A stretch of 18,559 bases of DNA from Gemmatimonadota bacterium (GTDB lineage Bacteria; Gemmatimonadota; Gemmatimonadetes; Gemmatimonadales; GWC2-71-9). Shown one piece after another: positions 7,055 through 15,253 of the stretch (positions within the stretch are counted from its first letter, which is position 1; the number at the start of each line of letters is the position of its first letter). The notes under the pieces are model-generated. The model made no database searches and was not told the DNA's origin. It worked only from the letters and a program-made list of their open reading frames with translations. Made by a program: the position numbers and the translations under genes. The DNA is taken from the NCBI GenBank assembly GCA_025360265.1, contig JANYCP010000087.1, positions 1-18,559 of the forward strand. The letters are read 5' to 3'.

Positions 7055-7861
7055 ATGGCCCGTACCATTGCAATCGCAAACCAGAAGGGTGGCGTCGGCA
7101 AGACGACCACCGCTATCAACCTCGCGGCCTCCTTGGCTATCGCGGAGCGGAAGACCCTGCTTGTTGACGCCGACCCCCAGGGAAACGCCACCTCGGGCGT
7201 TGGCATCGACAAGTCGACGCTCACTGCATCGCTTTACGATGTCCTGATCGAGAGTGCGCCGGTTCAGTCGGTCATTCGGCAGGATCAACAGCTCCCGTTC
7301 CTCCATGTCCTTCCTGCGAGCCAGGACCTCGTCGGAGCTGAGTTGGAGCTGATTGCGATCGGCGAGCGCGAAACGGTGCTGCGCCGGGCGCTGGCAGCCG
7401 TTCAGGACCAGTATGAGTACATCCTGATCGATTGCCCGCCGTCTCTGGGACTAGTGACACTGAATGTCCTCTCCGCCGCCGATGCTGTCGTGATCCCGAT
7501 CCAGTGCGAATACTATGCACTCGAGGGTATCTCTCAGCTACTCAATACGATACGCGTTGTTCAGCAGAATTTCAATCCCGAATTTCAGATCGATGGTGTC
7601 CTCTTGACGATGTTCGACAACCGGCTCAACCTCTCCAAGCAGGTTGTGGCGGAGGCTCGCGAGTATTTCGGCGAGAAGGTCTTCCGCACGGTGATCCCCA
7701 GGAACGTGCGTTTGGCGGAGGCGCCGTCGTTTGGCAAGCCGATCCTGCTGTACGACGTACAGTCGATTGGTGCGAAGAGCTATCTTGCTGTTGCACAAGA
7801 GCTTATGAAGCGAACTGACGCACTCCGTGGCGGCAAGGGCCGCCAGGCGGAGGCTTCGTGA
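7055..7861 (+). CDS. parA: ParA (Soj) chromosome-partitioning ATPase
   Basis: Deviant Walker ATPase that binds the nucleoid non-specifically and, with ParB, separates replicated origins. From the ATG at 7055 it has 268 residues and begins MARTIAIANQKGGVGKTTT, with the deviant Walker A KGGVGKT at 11-17 (signature lysine K11). DCPPSLGLVTLNVL is the Walker B region, and NRLNLSKQVVAEAREYFG is typical of chromosomal Soj. A TTG at 7007 would add 16 residues that do not match the family, so I prefer 7055, although no clear ribosome binding site precedes it. The absence of a long N-terminal regulatory domain fits a chromosomal rather than a type Ia plasmid ParA. The stop overlaps the parB start (GTGA). 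Confidence 0.96.
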   Translation: MARTIAIANQKGGVGKTTTAINLAASLAIAERKTLLVDADPQGNATSGVGIDKSTLTASLYDVLIESAPVQSVIRQDQQLPFLHVLPASQDLVGAELELIAIGERETVLRRALAAVQDQYEYILIDCPPSLGLVTLNVLSAADAVVIPIQCEYYALEGISQLLNTIRVVQQNFNPEFQIDGVLLTMFDNRLNLSKQVVAEAREYFGEKVFRTVIPRNVRLAEAPSFGKPILLYDVQSIGAKSYLAVAQELMKRTDALRGGKGRQAEAS

Positions 7862-8745
7862 GCGGGACCAAGCGGCTCGGCCGCGGCCTTGAAGCGCTTC
7901 TCGGGCCAATGTCCCGCGAACAGGCCGAAGCCACCGGCGCGCTGCAGGATATCGCGGTCGGCTCGATCGCGCCGAACCCATTTCAGCCGCGTCGTAGCTT
8001 TAACGACGACGCCCTTGCCGAGCTTGCAGCGTCGATCGCGGCCTCGGGTCTCCTGCAGCCGATCACGGTTCGGCCGGTTGGGTCGCGTTTCGAGCTGATC
8101 GCGGGCGAGCGGCGGTGGCGCGCGGTGCAGCGGCTGGGCTGGGCCAAGGTTCCCGCGATCGTCCGTGAGTTCGACGACCAGACCGCGCTCTCGCTTGCAC
8201 TGATTGAGAACCTCCAGCGCGACGATCTGAGCGCGCTCGATGCGGCGCACGGCTATCAACGGCTCGTCGTGGATTTCAAGTTGACGCCAGCCGATGTCGC
8301 CAAGCTGGTTGGCAAGGACCGCTCGACGGTGGCGAACACATTGCGCTTGCTGAAACTGCCGATGGATGTGCAGGAATTGATGCAGAGTCGCAAGCTCTCC
8401 GAGGGACACGGCCGCGCATTGCTCGCCGTCGAGGACCCGGGTGAAGTGTCGAAGCTCGCACTGCGCGTGGTCGAACACGGCTGGTCGGTTCGCGAAGTGG
8501 AAGCATTGGTTCGCGGTGAGACACCCGACAAGCCGCGCGGCAAGATGATGAAGAAGCCGACCGCGCAGAAGCCGGCAACCGCCGATGCGCGGCGTGTCGA
8601 AGAGGCGGTGCGCCTGCGACTCGGTACCGACGTTCGACTTACCGCGAAGCGTCGGGGTCGCGGCTTGCTCAACATTTCCTACTACTCCAACGACGACCTC
8701 GCGCGCGTGCTCGAGATCATTCTCGGTCATCCGTTCGAAGGCTAG
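7858..8745 (+). CDS. parB: ParB (Spo0J) parS-binding CTPase
   Basis: DNA-binding CTPase clamp, 295 residues, that loads at parS and stimulates ParA. Start GTG overlaps the parA stop. Seen directly: the N-terminal LGRGLEALLG (ParA-contact region), the CTP-binding segment with GERRWRA at 83-89, LIENLQRDDLSALD from 115 on (ParB box), and a helix-turn-helix region near KLVGKDRSTVANTLRLLKLP that reads parS. A charged linker (KMMKKPTAQKPATADARR) leads to the C-terminal dimer domain, which ends in YYSNDDLARVLEIILG. A perfect 14-base parS core lies less than 1 kb upstream, so the locus looks complete. Confidence 0.97.
   Translation: MSGTKRLGRGLEALLGPMSREQAEATGALQDIAVGSIAPNPFQPRRSFNDDALAELAASIAASGLLQPITVRPVGSRFELIAGERRWRAVQRLGWAKVPAIVREFDDQTALSLALIENLQRDDLSALDAAHGYQRLVVDFKLTPADVAKLVGKDRSTVANTLRLLKLPMDVQELMQSRKLSEGHGRALLAVEDPGEVSKLALRVVEHGWSVREVEALVRGETPDKPRGKMMKKPTAQKPATADARRVEEAVRLRLGTDVRLTAKRRGRGLLNISYYSNDDLARVLEIILGHPFEG
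8737..8741 (+). promoter_or_regulatory. Ribosome binding site deciding the BMP lipoprotein start
   Basis: GAAGG inside the end of parB, 8 bases before the ATG at 8750. In-frame codons further upstream would read through parB in another frame and would bury the lipoprotein signal, so 8750 is the start. Confidence 0.65.
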
Positions 8746-8749
8746 CAAA

Positions 8750-9727
8750 ATGCGGACGCGTACCGTTGTGCTCTTCGCATGCCTTCTCGTCGCGTGCAGC
8801 AAGGCGGCCGACCGCGGGCAGACCGCGGTGCGCGTCGCGCTGATCACACCCGGTTCGATCACTGATGCCGCGTGGAATGCCGGCGCCTATAAAGGCCTGC
8901 GGCAGATCCGCGACTCGCTTGGTCTGTCGGTCTCCAACATCGAAGCCCGCACGCCCGCAGAACAGGAAGAGGCGCTGCGCAGTTACGCGCGCCAAGGGTA
9001 CACCGTCGTGTTCGGACACGGTTACGAATTTCAGGATCCGGCGGAGCGTGTCGCGCAAGATTTCCCTAACACAATTTTCGTCGTCACCAGCGGCGAACGC
9101 GTTCGCAGCAACGTGGTGCCGCTCGTCTTTCGAATTCACGAAGCGACGTACCTCGTGGGTATGCTCGCGGGTGCGATGACGCACACCGGCAAGATCGGAT
9201 TTGTCGGTGGAATGGAATTGCCACCGATCAAGCTGGGCTACGACGGCTGGGTGCAGGGCGCCAAGGCCGTCCGCCCAGACGTGCAGTCTCGAGTGACATA
9301 CCTTAACACGTTCGACGACGCAGCGGCCGGCAAGGAAGCCGCGCTCGCCATGATCCGTCTCGGTGTTGATCAACTGCATCACAATGCCGACGCGGCCGCA
9401 CTTGGCGTCTTTTCCGCCGCGAAGGAATCGCCTGGCGTCCAGGTGTACGGCGCCAATGGCGATCAGGTGTCGCTGGCCCCCGACCGTGTTGTCGCGTCGG
9501 CAGTTGTCGACCTGCCGCGGGCATTCCTGCTCGTGGCGCGTGACGTGAAACAGGGAACGTTCACGCCCCGCGTCGAGAGTTTTGGATTGGCAAGCGGAGT
9601 GATCCGGCTCGCGACCAACCCGGCGCTTGAAGCGTCATGGCCGGCAGGGCTCAAGGGGCGAATCCAGGCGGCCCGCGATTCGATTGTTGCCGGCACGCTC
9701 AAGATCACCGAAGGGACAACGCCATGA
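8750..9727 (+). CDS. BMP-family substrate-binding lipoprotein
   Basis: Periplasmic, lipid-anchored binding protein (PF02608, Med/BmpA/PnrA type), 325 residues. The family binds purine or other nucleosides for an ABC importer. The signal peptide has a lipobox LVAC with the anchor cysteine at C16. Family marks include ITPGSITDAAWNAGAYKG near the start of the mature protein, GHGYEFQDPAERVAQDFP, GFVGGMELPPIKLGYDGW and the C-terminal HHNADAAALGVFSAAKE with YGANGDQ. It starts five bases after parB. Its ATGA overlap with the Nif3 gene ties it to the transporter genes beyond. Nucleoside as the ligand is inferred from family and neighbours. Confidence 0.93.
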   Translation: MRTRTVVLFACLLVACSKAADRGQTAVRVALITPGSITDAAWNAGAYKGLRQIRDSLGLSVSNIEARTPAEQEEALRSYARQGYTVVFGHGYEFQDPAERVAQDFPNTIFVVTSGERVRSNVVPLVFRIHEATYLVGMLAGAMTHTGKIGFVGGMELPPIKLGYDGWVQGAKAVRPDVQSRVTYLNTFDDAAAGKEAALAMIRLGVDQLHHNADAAALGVFSAAKESPGVQVYGANGDQVSLAPDRVVASAVVDLPRAFLLVARDVKQGTFTPRVESFGLASGVIRLATNPALEASWPAGLKGRIQAARDSIVAGTLKITEGTTP

Positions 9728-10491
9728 AGAGCGCGCCGCTGCACGACCTGGTGACATATCTCGATGAGTACCTGCGCGTCACCGAGGTGCCAGATCACGA
9801 CGCGGCGCTGAATGGATTACAGGTGCAGTGTGAAGGACCGATCACAGGAATCGTTGCCGCTGTCGATGCCTCGCAACGCACCATTGATCGCGTTGTCGCC
9901 GAATGTCCATCGGGAACCATGCTGTTGGTACACCACGGACTCTTCTGGGATGGCAACCTTCCAGTGCGCGGTCGCCGGTATCTACGGCTCAAGGCACTGC
10001 TCGATCACGACATCGCAGTCTACGGCGCGCACATCCCGCTCGACATCCATCCGGAGGTCGGCAACAATGTCGTGCTGGCTCGTCAGCTTGGCATTCTCGA
10101 TCCGACGCCGTTCGACACCTATCGCGGCATTCCGTTTGGCGCGTCGGGTCACCTGATCATGTCGCGTGACACACTGCTGGCTCGTCTAGTGGAATTGCTC
10201 GGTGCGCGCGTGCACCTGATTCCGGGTGGACCGGAAACAACCACCCGGGTCGGCGTCATCACCGGTGCCGCCGGAAACAGGATCCAGGCGGCGGCTGACG
10301 CCGGTCTCGATACCTTCGTTACCGGCGAGGGCGCGCACCACACCGCATTCGACGCGCTCGAGCTGGGAGTGAATGTGTTGTATGCCGGGCACTATGCCAC
10401 CGAGACTGTCGGTGTGAAGGCGTTGGCAGAACATGTGGCGAAGCAGTTCGGCGTCAAGTGGGAGTTTCACGATCATCCGACGGGGCTTTGA
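9724..10491 (+). CDS. Nif3-like (YbgI) dinuclear metal protein
   Basis: Cytoplasmic Nif3/YbgI-family protein, 255 residues, annotated in many genomes as GTP cyclohydrolase 1 type 2 homolog, but without a firmly established reaction. All expected ligands of the two-metal site can be seen: H70-H71 in HHGLFWDG, D107 in IPLDIHP, and H223 with E227 in HYATETVG. This mirrors the HH, D, HxxxE pattern of E. coli YbgI. The length matches the short form, with no inserted PII-like domain. The ATG overlaps the stop of the binding-protein gene (ATGA), and the transporter ATPase follows, so it sits inside the importer operon. A link to handling imported nucleosides is speculative. Confidence 0.92.
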   Translation: MKSAPLHDLVTYLDEYLRVTEVPDHDAALNGLQVQCEGPITGIVAAVDASQRTIDRVVAECPSGTMLLVHHGLFWDGNLPVRGRRYLRLKALLDHDIAVYGAHIPLDIHPEVGNNVVLARQLGILDPTPFDTYRGIPFGASGHLIMSRDTLLARLVELLGARVHLIPGGPETTTRVGVITGAAGNRIQAAADAGLDTFVTGEGAHHTAFDALELGVNVLYAGHYATETVGVKALAEHVAKQFGVKWEFHDHPTGL

Positions 10492-10522
10492 AGGCAGCAC
10501 GCCCCATGGCCCACGCCCCGTC

Positions 10523-11941
10523 ATGACCCTCCATCTCCAGCAGATCTCCAAGTCCTACGGCCCCGCGGCTGCGCTCCGCGATGTCACGTTCACCGCCATG
10601 CCCGGTCAGGTGCACGCACTCCTCGGTGAAAACGGAGCAGGCAAGTCGACGCTGATGCACATCGCGTATGGCATGTTGCGCCCGGATAGCGGCACCATCA
10701 ACGGCAAGAACGGATTCGACTCACCCCGCGCAGCGAGGGCCGCCGGCATCGGCATGGTGCATCAGCACTTCACCTCGATTGCCGCACTGACGGTCGCGGA
10801 GAACATCGCTCTCACGGCTGGATGGTGTGAAACGGGGGCTGCGGCAGTGACCCGTGCTGCGTTGATTGTTGAACAGCTCGGCCTTCCGTTGCCAGTCTCG
10901 CGCCACGCTGAAAACCTGTCGGTGCAGTTGCGTCAACGGCTGGAAATCGTCAAGGCGCTCGCGTCCGATGCGCGGACTCTCCTGCTCGACGAGCCGACAG
11001 CCGTGCTCGCGCCACGCGAAGTGGCCGAGCTATTGGAGTTCCTTCGCGTGTTCGCCGCGCGAGGCGGAACAGTCGTACTGATCACCCACAAACTTGATGA
11101 AGTGTTTCGGGCCGCTGATCGCGTCACGGTGTTGCGCCGCGGCGAAGTCACGCTCAGCGACACACTCGATTTGCAGACACCACGTTCGCTGTCACGGGCG
11201 ATGATCGGCGCAGACATACCAGCACCAGGGCGCACGGTTGGCCCGCGCGGCAAGGTATTGGTTCGCGCCGACCAGTTGATACTGTACGGCGCCTCTTCCA
11301 GCCCAGCGTCGTTTGAAATTCATGCCGGCGAAATAGTCGGTGTCGCCGCGATTGACGGCAACGGCCAGCGTGAATTGCTGCGCACGATCGCCGGTGTCGA
11401 CGGCGTCGGGATCACCAGCGGCACACTCACGGTTGCCGCGCCTGTCGCGTTCATTCCGGAAGACCGGACCAGCGAGGGGATGATCGGGCCGTTCACGTTG
11501 GCGGAGAACCTGCTCCTCGGGACATTACCGCGCGGTGCCAGTTGGATTGATTGGCGAGCGATTCACGGCCAGACCGAGACGCTGCTGCGAACGCACGACG
11601 TTCGGGCGGCTGGCTCCGGTGCACTGGCCGAATCGTTGTCGGGCGGCAACCAGCAAAAGTTCGTGCTTGCCAGGGCGCTTGCGGGAAACCCACAGGTGAT
11701 TGTCGCCGAGAATCCGACGCGAGGACTCGACCTGCTCGCCACGCAGTCGGTGCATCAAGCACTGCGCGATGCGGCGCAACGCGGAGCGGCGGTCGTCGTG
11801 CACTCGAGTGACCTCGACGAAGTGCTCGAGATCGCGGATCGTCTGTTCGTTGTGGCGCGGCATGAAGTCACGGAGCTACCGACAAACACGTCGCGCGACG
11901 TGGTGGGCGACGCGATGCTCGCAGTGGCGACCCCCAGGTGA
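10523..11941 (+). CDS. Nucleoside-type ABC importer ATPase, two NBDs
   Basis: Double ATPase (NupO/YufO, RbsA-like) of 472 residues that powers the two permeases that follow. NBD1 has Walker A GENGAGKST (35-43), the MVHQHF Q-loop and Walker B LLLDEPT (D156-E157). Its C-loop is LSVQLRQ (132-138), where relatives have LSVG. NBD2 has no Walker A lysine (AAIDGNGQREL, 275-285), as usual for this family. It has a canonical LSGGNQQK (372-379), but ENPTRGLD where DEPT would be (E396-N397). One composite ATP site therefore looks active and the other dead. The ATG at 10523 gives the family-like start MTLHLQQISKSYG; there is no strong ribosome binding site. GTGA overlap with the next gene. Confidence 0.92.
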   Translation: MTLHLQQISKSYGPAAALRDVTFTAMPGQVHALLGENGAGKSTLMHIAYGMLRPDSGTINGKNGFDSPRAARAAGIGMVHQHFTSIAALTVAENIALTAGWCETGAAAVTRAALIVEQLGLPLPVSRHAENLSVQLRQRLEIVKALASDARTLLLDEPTAVLAPREVAELLEFLRVFAARGGTVVLITHKLDEVFRAADRVTVLRRGEVTLSDTLDLQTPRSLSRAMIGADIPAPGRTVGPRGKVLVRADQLILYGASSSPASFEIHAGEIVGVAAIDGNGQRELLRTIAGVDGVGITSGTLTVAAPVAFIPEDRTSEGMIGPFTLAENLLLGTLPRGASWIDWRAIHGQTETLLRTHDVRAAGSGALAESLSGGNQQKFVLARALAGNPQVIVAENPTRGLDLLATQSVHQALRDAAQRGAAVVVHSSDLDEVLEIADRLFVVARHEVTELPTNTSRDVVGDAMLAVATPR

Positions 11942-12969
11942 CCGTCTCGACCCGCCAGGGCGAACTGCGCCGGGACATCAGCCAGGCAATCGGCGCGTTC
12001 GTTGTCGGGATGGCATTGCTCGCGCTGTTCTTGTTGGTGGCGGGGTTCGACGTACCAGCGTCGCTGACCGCACTCTGGCATGGGGCATTCGGCTCCTGGT
12101 ACGAGTTCACGTCCGCCACGCTGGTGCGCGCCACTCCGCTGATCATTCTCGGACTGGCATTTACGCTGGGCGCCAAGGCGGGGATGCTGAACATCGGGAT
12201 GGAGGGTCAGTTCGCGGCCGGGGCGATCGCCGCGACCTGGGCCGGTCTCCAAATCGGGAATGCACCGCCCCTGATCGGCGTAACCATCACGCTGGTCGCC
12301 GCCGGACTTGCTGGGGCTGTTTTTGTGTCTATTCCGACCCTTCTTCGGGCCCGCTTCGGTGTCACTGAGGTGATTTCCACACTTTTGCTGAATTTTGTTG
12401 GAGCGGCATTGGTGAGCTGGATGGTCACCGGCCCGCTCCAGGAACCAACCCGGTCCTATCCCCAGAGTTCGGCGATTGGGATGGCAGCGAGGTTGCCCCA
12501 CCTCGGCGCGGGGTCACGACTGCACGCTGGATTCCTGTTCGCAGTCTTCCTTGCGTTGTTGTTGTTCATACTACTAAATGTTACTTCGTGGGGCTTCAGA
12601 ATCCGGGCGGTCGGGGCCGGTCCGAGGGCCGCCGCGATCATTGGCCGGATGCCGGTAGCTGGAATTGGCGCCTGGGCGCTCCTCTGGTCGGGGGCGCTGG
12701 CCGGCGTTGGCGGTGGCGTCGAGATCAGCGGCGTTTCGTACGCTCTCTACCAGAACCTCTCCCCGGGTTACGGTTTCACTGCGATCGCCGTGGCGCTGCT
12801 CGGCCGCCTGCGCCCGGGGCTGGTCCTGGTCTCCGCCATTCTGTTCGGTGCGCTTGAAGCCGGCGCGGCCGCGATGCAACGCGATGCGGCGGTACCGGCC
12901 GTTGCGGTGCAGGTGGTGGAGGCGGTGGTCATCCTCGTCATGCTGCTTTCGATGCGGCGGCGAGCATGA
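11938..12969 (+). CDS. ABC importer permease 1 (NupP-like)
   Basis: Inner-membrane permease of the branched-chain amino acid/ribose superfamily (BPD_transp_2, PF02653), 343 residues, strongly hydrophobic with roughly eight to ten helices. The motif GAKAGMLNIGMEGQ is characteristic of BMP-type nucleoside permeases. TEVISTLLLNFVG and the FRIRAVGAGPRAAAIIG loop (ATPase-contact EAA-like region) also fit. It is the longer of the two permeases, matching the YufP/NupP position right after the ATPase. The GTG start overlaps the ATPase stop, and the stop overlaps the ATG of the second permease (ATGA). It should form a heterodimer with that protein. Confidence 0.9.
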   Translation: MTVSTRQGELRRDISQAIGAFVVGMALLALFLLVAGFDVPASLTALWHGAFGSWYEFTSATLVRATPLIILGLAFTLGAKAGMLNIGMEGQFAAGAIAATWAGLQIGNAPPLIGVTITLVAAGLAGAVFVSIPTLLRARFGVTEVISTLLLNFVGAALVSWMVTGPLQEPTRSYPQSSAIGMAARLPHLGAGSRLHAGFLFAVFLALLLFILLNVTSWGFRIRAVGAGPRAAAIIGRMPVAGIGAWALLWSGALAGVGGGVEISGVSYALYQNLSPGYGFTAIAVALLGRLRPGLVLVSAILFGALEAGAAAMQRDAAVPAVAVQVVEAVVILVMLLSMRRRA

Positions 12970-13880
12970 GCGATCCAATCTTACCGGTGGCGTTCGCTGC
13001 TGCGGCCGTTCGGGTCGGCACGCCGTTGGCACTCGCGGCGATCGGCGAGACAGTAACCGAAAAGAGTGGCGTGATCAATCTGGGCATTGAAGGGGCGATG
13101 CTCGCTGGTGCGTTCGGCGGCGCCGCTGGCGCATTTCATGGCGGCTTGGCCGTTGGCGTCGTCGCAGGTACAGTGGCGGGTTTGATCGTCGCGACGCTAT
13201 TCGCGATCATGGCAATTGGTGCGCGTGCCGACCAGGTCATTGCGGGAACAGCAATAACGCTCGGTGTCACCGGTCTCACTGGACTCCTCGCGCAACAGGT
13301 CTGGGGGAGTGCCGGTGCCGGACTTTCATTGCCGACGTTTCCCGCGTGGCCGCTTCCCGTGCTGGAAGCGGCGCCATTCATTGGACCGGTGTTCTTTCGC
13401 CAGTCGCCGCTGACCTACGCATGCTATCTGCTGATTCCCGCAACCGCATGGCTGCTATTCCATACCCGCCTGGGACTCGAAATTCGAGCAAGTGGCGAAT
13501 CGTCAGCATCTGCCGCCGCCGCCGGTGTCGCGGTTGGCCGGACCCGAACACTCGCAACGCTCTTCGGCGGCGCCTGCGCCGGACTTGCCGGTGCATCACT
13601 GGTTCTGGCGCAGGTCGGTACCTTCACTGAGAGGATGACCGGAGGGCGCGGCTTCATCGCCATTGCTATTGTCGCGCTCGGCCGCTGGCATCCATGGGGT
13701 GTGGCGATTGCGTCGCTGGTGTTTGGCGGTGCCACGGCGTTGCAATACATCTTTCAAGCATCGGGCACGGTGATACCGTATCAGCTGTTCATCGCCATGC
13801 CGTACTTGCTCGCTCTCGCGGCGCTCGGCGTCGCCGTTGGTCGTCACCGGGGTCCGGCCGGACTTGGCCGGCCGCACTAG
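12966..13880 (+). CDS. ABC importer permease 2 (NupQ-like)
   Basis: Second BPD_transp_2 permease, 304 residues, all helix-forming hydrophobic stretches. TVTEKSGVINLGIEGAML is the signature paired with the NIGMEGQ of permease 1. ADQVIAGTAITLGVTGLTG and LEIRASGESSASAAAAGV (the cytoplasmic contact loop) also match the family. Length and gene order (binding protein, ATPase, long permease, short permease) match bacterial nucleoside importers such as YufNOPQ. Last gene of the importer block. The lipoprotein gene after it starts 9 bases later and may be co-transcribed. Confidence 0.9.
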   Translation: MSDPILPVAFAAAAVRVGTPLALAAIGETVTEKSGVINLGIEGAMLAGAFGGAAGAFHGGLAVGVVAGTVAGLIVATLFAIMAIGARADQVIAGTAITLGVTGLTGLLAQQVWGSAGAGLSLPTFPAWPLPVLEAAPFIGPVFFRQSPLTYACYLLIPATAWLLFHTRLGLEIRASGESSASAAAAGVAVGRTRTLATLFGGACAGLAGASLVLAQVGTFTERMTGGRGFIAIAIVALGRWHPWGVAIASLVFGGATALQYIFQASGTVIPYQLFIAMPYLLALAALGVAVGRHRGPAGLGRPH

Positions 13881-13882
13881 GA
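13879..13882 (+). promoter_or_regulatory. Ribosome binding site deciding the lipoprotein start
   Basis: AGGA lies 7 bases before the ATG at 13890 but only 1 base before the ATG at 13884, so initiation at 13890 is favoured. Confidence 0.55.
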
Positions 13883-13889
13883 AATGTCG

Positions 13890-14945
13890 ATGCGTCGCTG
13901 TTGTTCGGCTATTGCGCTAACGACCGCCCTTGCTGGCTGCCGTGGATTCGGCCGAGACCTTTCGCCGATTCGGCTTGAGCCAATCGTCACGCTTGGCGCG
14001 ACGAGCGGCGATGGTGCGATCGCGACGACACCGACCGTGAGTGCACATCATCCCGGCGGGTTCTGGATCGTCACGCCGGCAGCAAGCGCCATCGGAACGT
14101 TGCCGTTGATATACGGCGATGACGGCAAGTACCTGGGAGCATTGCACGGCGACAGCACGCTTGCCAGCTCGATGACTGGACCGAAGTTCGCTCGCCTCGG
14201 GCCCGGCGACTCAATCTGGATGTTCGACAACAGCGGACGCGTGCTCGTGTTCGGACCCCAGCGCAACTTCGTCCGATCGGTCATGTTGCCGGACGCCCCG
14301 GATGCCGCAGAAATCCTGCCGGACAACCGGATCGTCGTGAGTCGAGGAGGGGACCCTGTGCTAAGACTCTACGGCGCCAACGCGTCCCCGGTGCGTGTTA
14401 TCGGACCCGAGAATCCGGCAACGGTGAGACTCAAGGGACTACCCATTGTATTCGGATTCCGTGATGGCGCGCTCTTCACCTCCTCGCCCTTTGACCACTC
14501 AATTGAGCAGTGGGACACCGGCGGCGATCTTCGCCGTACAATCGACATGCACATTGATCGAACGCCGAGGCCCGTAGCGGCTAGCCATGACTGGAACTGG
14601 GTTCGCTCTCATCCGCCGTTGACCATCGTCATGCCGCGGTGGATTGACGCTGTCGGGCGTGTTTGGCTGGTTGGCCAGATCCCGGATCGTCACTGGCAGC
14701 AGGCGCTCCGCTCCGCAGATTCGACTGCCCAGTTTCCTCTGCCGGCGGATGTCGATACATACCACGACACGATCATCGAGGTGCGAGATCTCGAGACAGG
14801 TCGCGTGATTGCAGCCGCGCGATTTGATCCGTTGTATCAATTCGTCGAACCGGGCGTGCTTGCTCACGTCATTCGAACTTCGGCCGGTTGGTATCAGGTA
14901 GAACTGGTGCGCATCGTTTTCACCGAATCGGCGTCGCGCCCGTGA
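13890..14945 (+). CDS. Predicted lipoprotein, possibly beta-propeller
   Basis: From the ATG at 13890 the protein has 351 residues. A short signal with twin arginines (MRRCCSAIALTTALAGC) ends in the lipobox LAGC, anchor cysteine C17, so it should be lipid-anchored outside the cytoplasm. The rest is beta-rich with repeated patterns of the type DxxGRVLVFGPQRNFVR, DNRIVVSRGGDPVLRLYG and RVWLVGQIPDRHW. Such spacing suggests blades of a propeller, as in the six-bladed propeller proteins common in Gemmatimonadota. No catalytic motif is recognised. It follows the importer permease by 9 bases, so it may belong to that transcript. Function unknown; the propeller call is inference from pattern only. Confidence 0.75.
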   Translation: MRRCCSAIALTTALAGCRGFGRDLSPIRLEPIVTLGATSGDGAIATTPTVSAHHPGGFWIVTPAASAIGTLPLIYGDDGKYLGALHGDSTLASSMTGPKFARLGPGDSIWMFDNSGRVLVFGPQRNFVRSVMLPDAPDAAEILPDNRIVVSRGGDPVLRLYGANASPVRVIGPENPATVRLKGLPIVFGFRDGALFTSSPFDHSIEQWDTGGDLRRTIDMHIDRTPRPVAASHDWNWVRSHPPLTIVMPRWIDAVGRVWLVGQIPDRHWQQALRSADSTAQFPLPADVDTYHDTIIEVRDLETGRVIAAARFDPLYQFVEPGVLAHVIRTSAGWYQVELVRIVFTESASRP

Positions 14946-15005
14946 AACATTGTTGTGAATCACCCAGGGCGCGGATAGCGTATCGAGGGTTGAATCCTCG
15001 TTGCA

Positions 15006-15010
15006 AGGAG
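15006..15010 (+). promoter_or_regulatory. Ribosome binding site deciding the GlsB-like start
   Basis: AGGAG lies 5 bases before the GTG at 15016. An in-frame TTG at 15001 would place this site inside the gene, so the GTG is the better start. Confidence 0.65.
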
Positions 15011-15015
15011 TACTT

Positions 15016-15252
15016 GTGTATTTGATTGGTGTTCTTCTCATTGGTTTCTTTGTCGGCGTGGTTGCCAAATTCTTCATGCCGGGCAAGAAGCCGCACGGCT
15101 GCGTGGTCACCTCGCTGCTCGGCATCGGGGGCGCGTGGGTTGGCCAGCAGGTTCTCTGGACACTCGGCATGAGCCGTTCGGTTGGCTTCCTCGGTTCGGT
15201 GCTGGGCGCGATGATCATCCTCTTCATCTATCAGATGGTTCGAAAGGACTGA
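15016..15252 (+). CDS. GlsB/YeaQ/YmgE-family small membrane protein
   Basis: From the GTG at 15016 this is a 78-residue, very hydrophobic protein. It has a first helix (YLIGVLLIGFFVGVVAKFF), a loop with MPGKKPHG, a glycine-rich segment (VTSLLGIGGAWVGQQV) and a final helix (GFLGSVLGAMIILFIYQMV). The order, with VAKxxMPGK followed by a LLGIGGAxVG stretch, matches the family of PF04226 (transglycosylase-associated name). Members are small inner-membrane proteins linked to stress or envelope responses; their biochemical role is not established. It is separated from the serine hydrolase gene by one base. The 70-base spacer before it has no convincing promoter. Confidence 0.8.
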   Translation: MYLIGVLLIGFFVGVVAKFFMPGKKPHGCVVTSLLGIGGAWVGQQVLWTLGMSRSVGFLGSVLGAMIILFIYQMVRKD

Positions 15253-15253
15253 C

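Noticed and set aside
7780..8862. Long open frame on the - strand across parB
   Set aside because: It is antisense to parB, which has complete ParB motifs. The composition looks like a reverse-complement shadow and no family motif is seen.
9543..9552. ACGTGAAACA, the right half of a parS site, within the BMP lipoprotein gene
   Set aside because: The left half does not match the palindrome, and it lies within a well-supported coding sequence. A half site is not enough.
14941..14949. CGTGAAACA after the propeller-like lipoprotein gene, another parS half-like match
   Set aside because: No matching left arm; likely chance.
14984..15000. CGAGG and CCTCG, a 5-base hairpin just before the GlsB-like gene
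   Set aside because: The stem is short with a 7-base loop and no T-run, so it is too weak to call a terminator or riboswitch.
14499..15227. - strand frame across the lipoprotein and GlsB-like genes
   Set aside because: It crosses two independently supported + strand genes and shows no recognisable domain.
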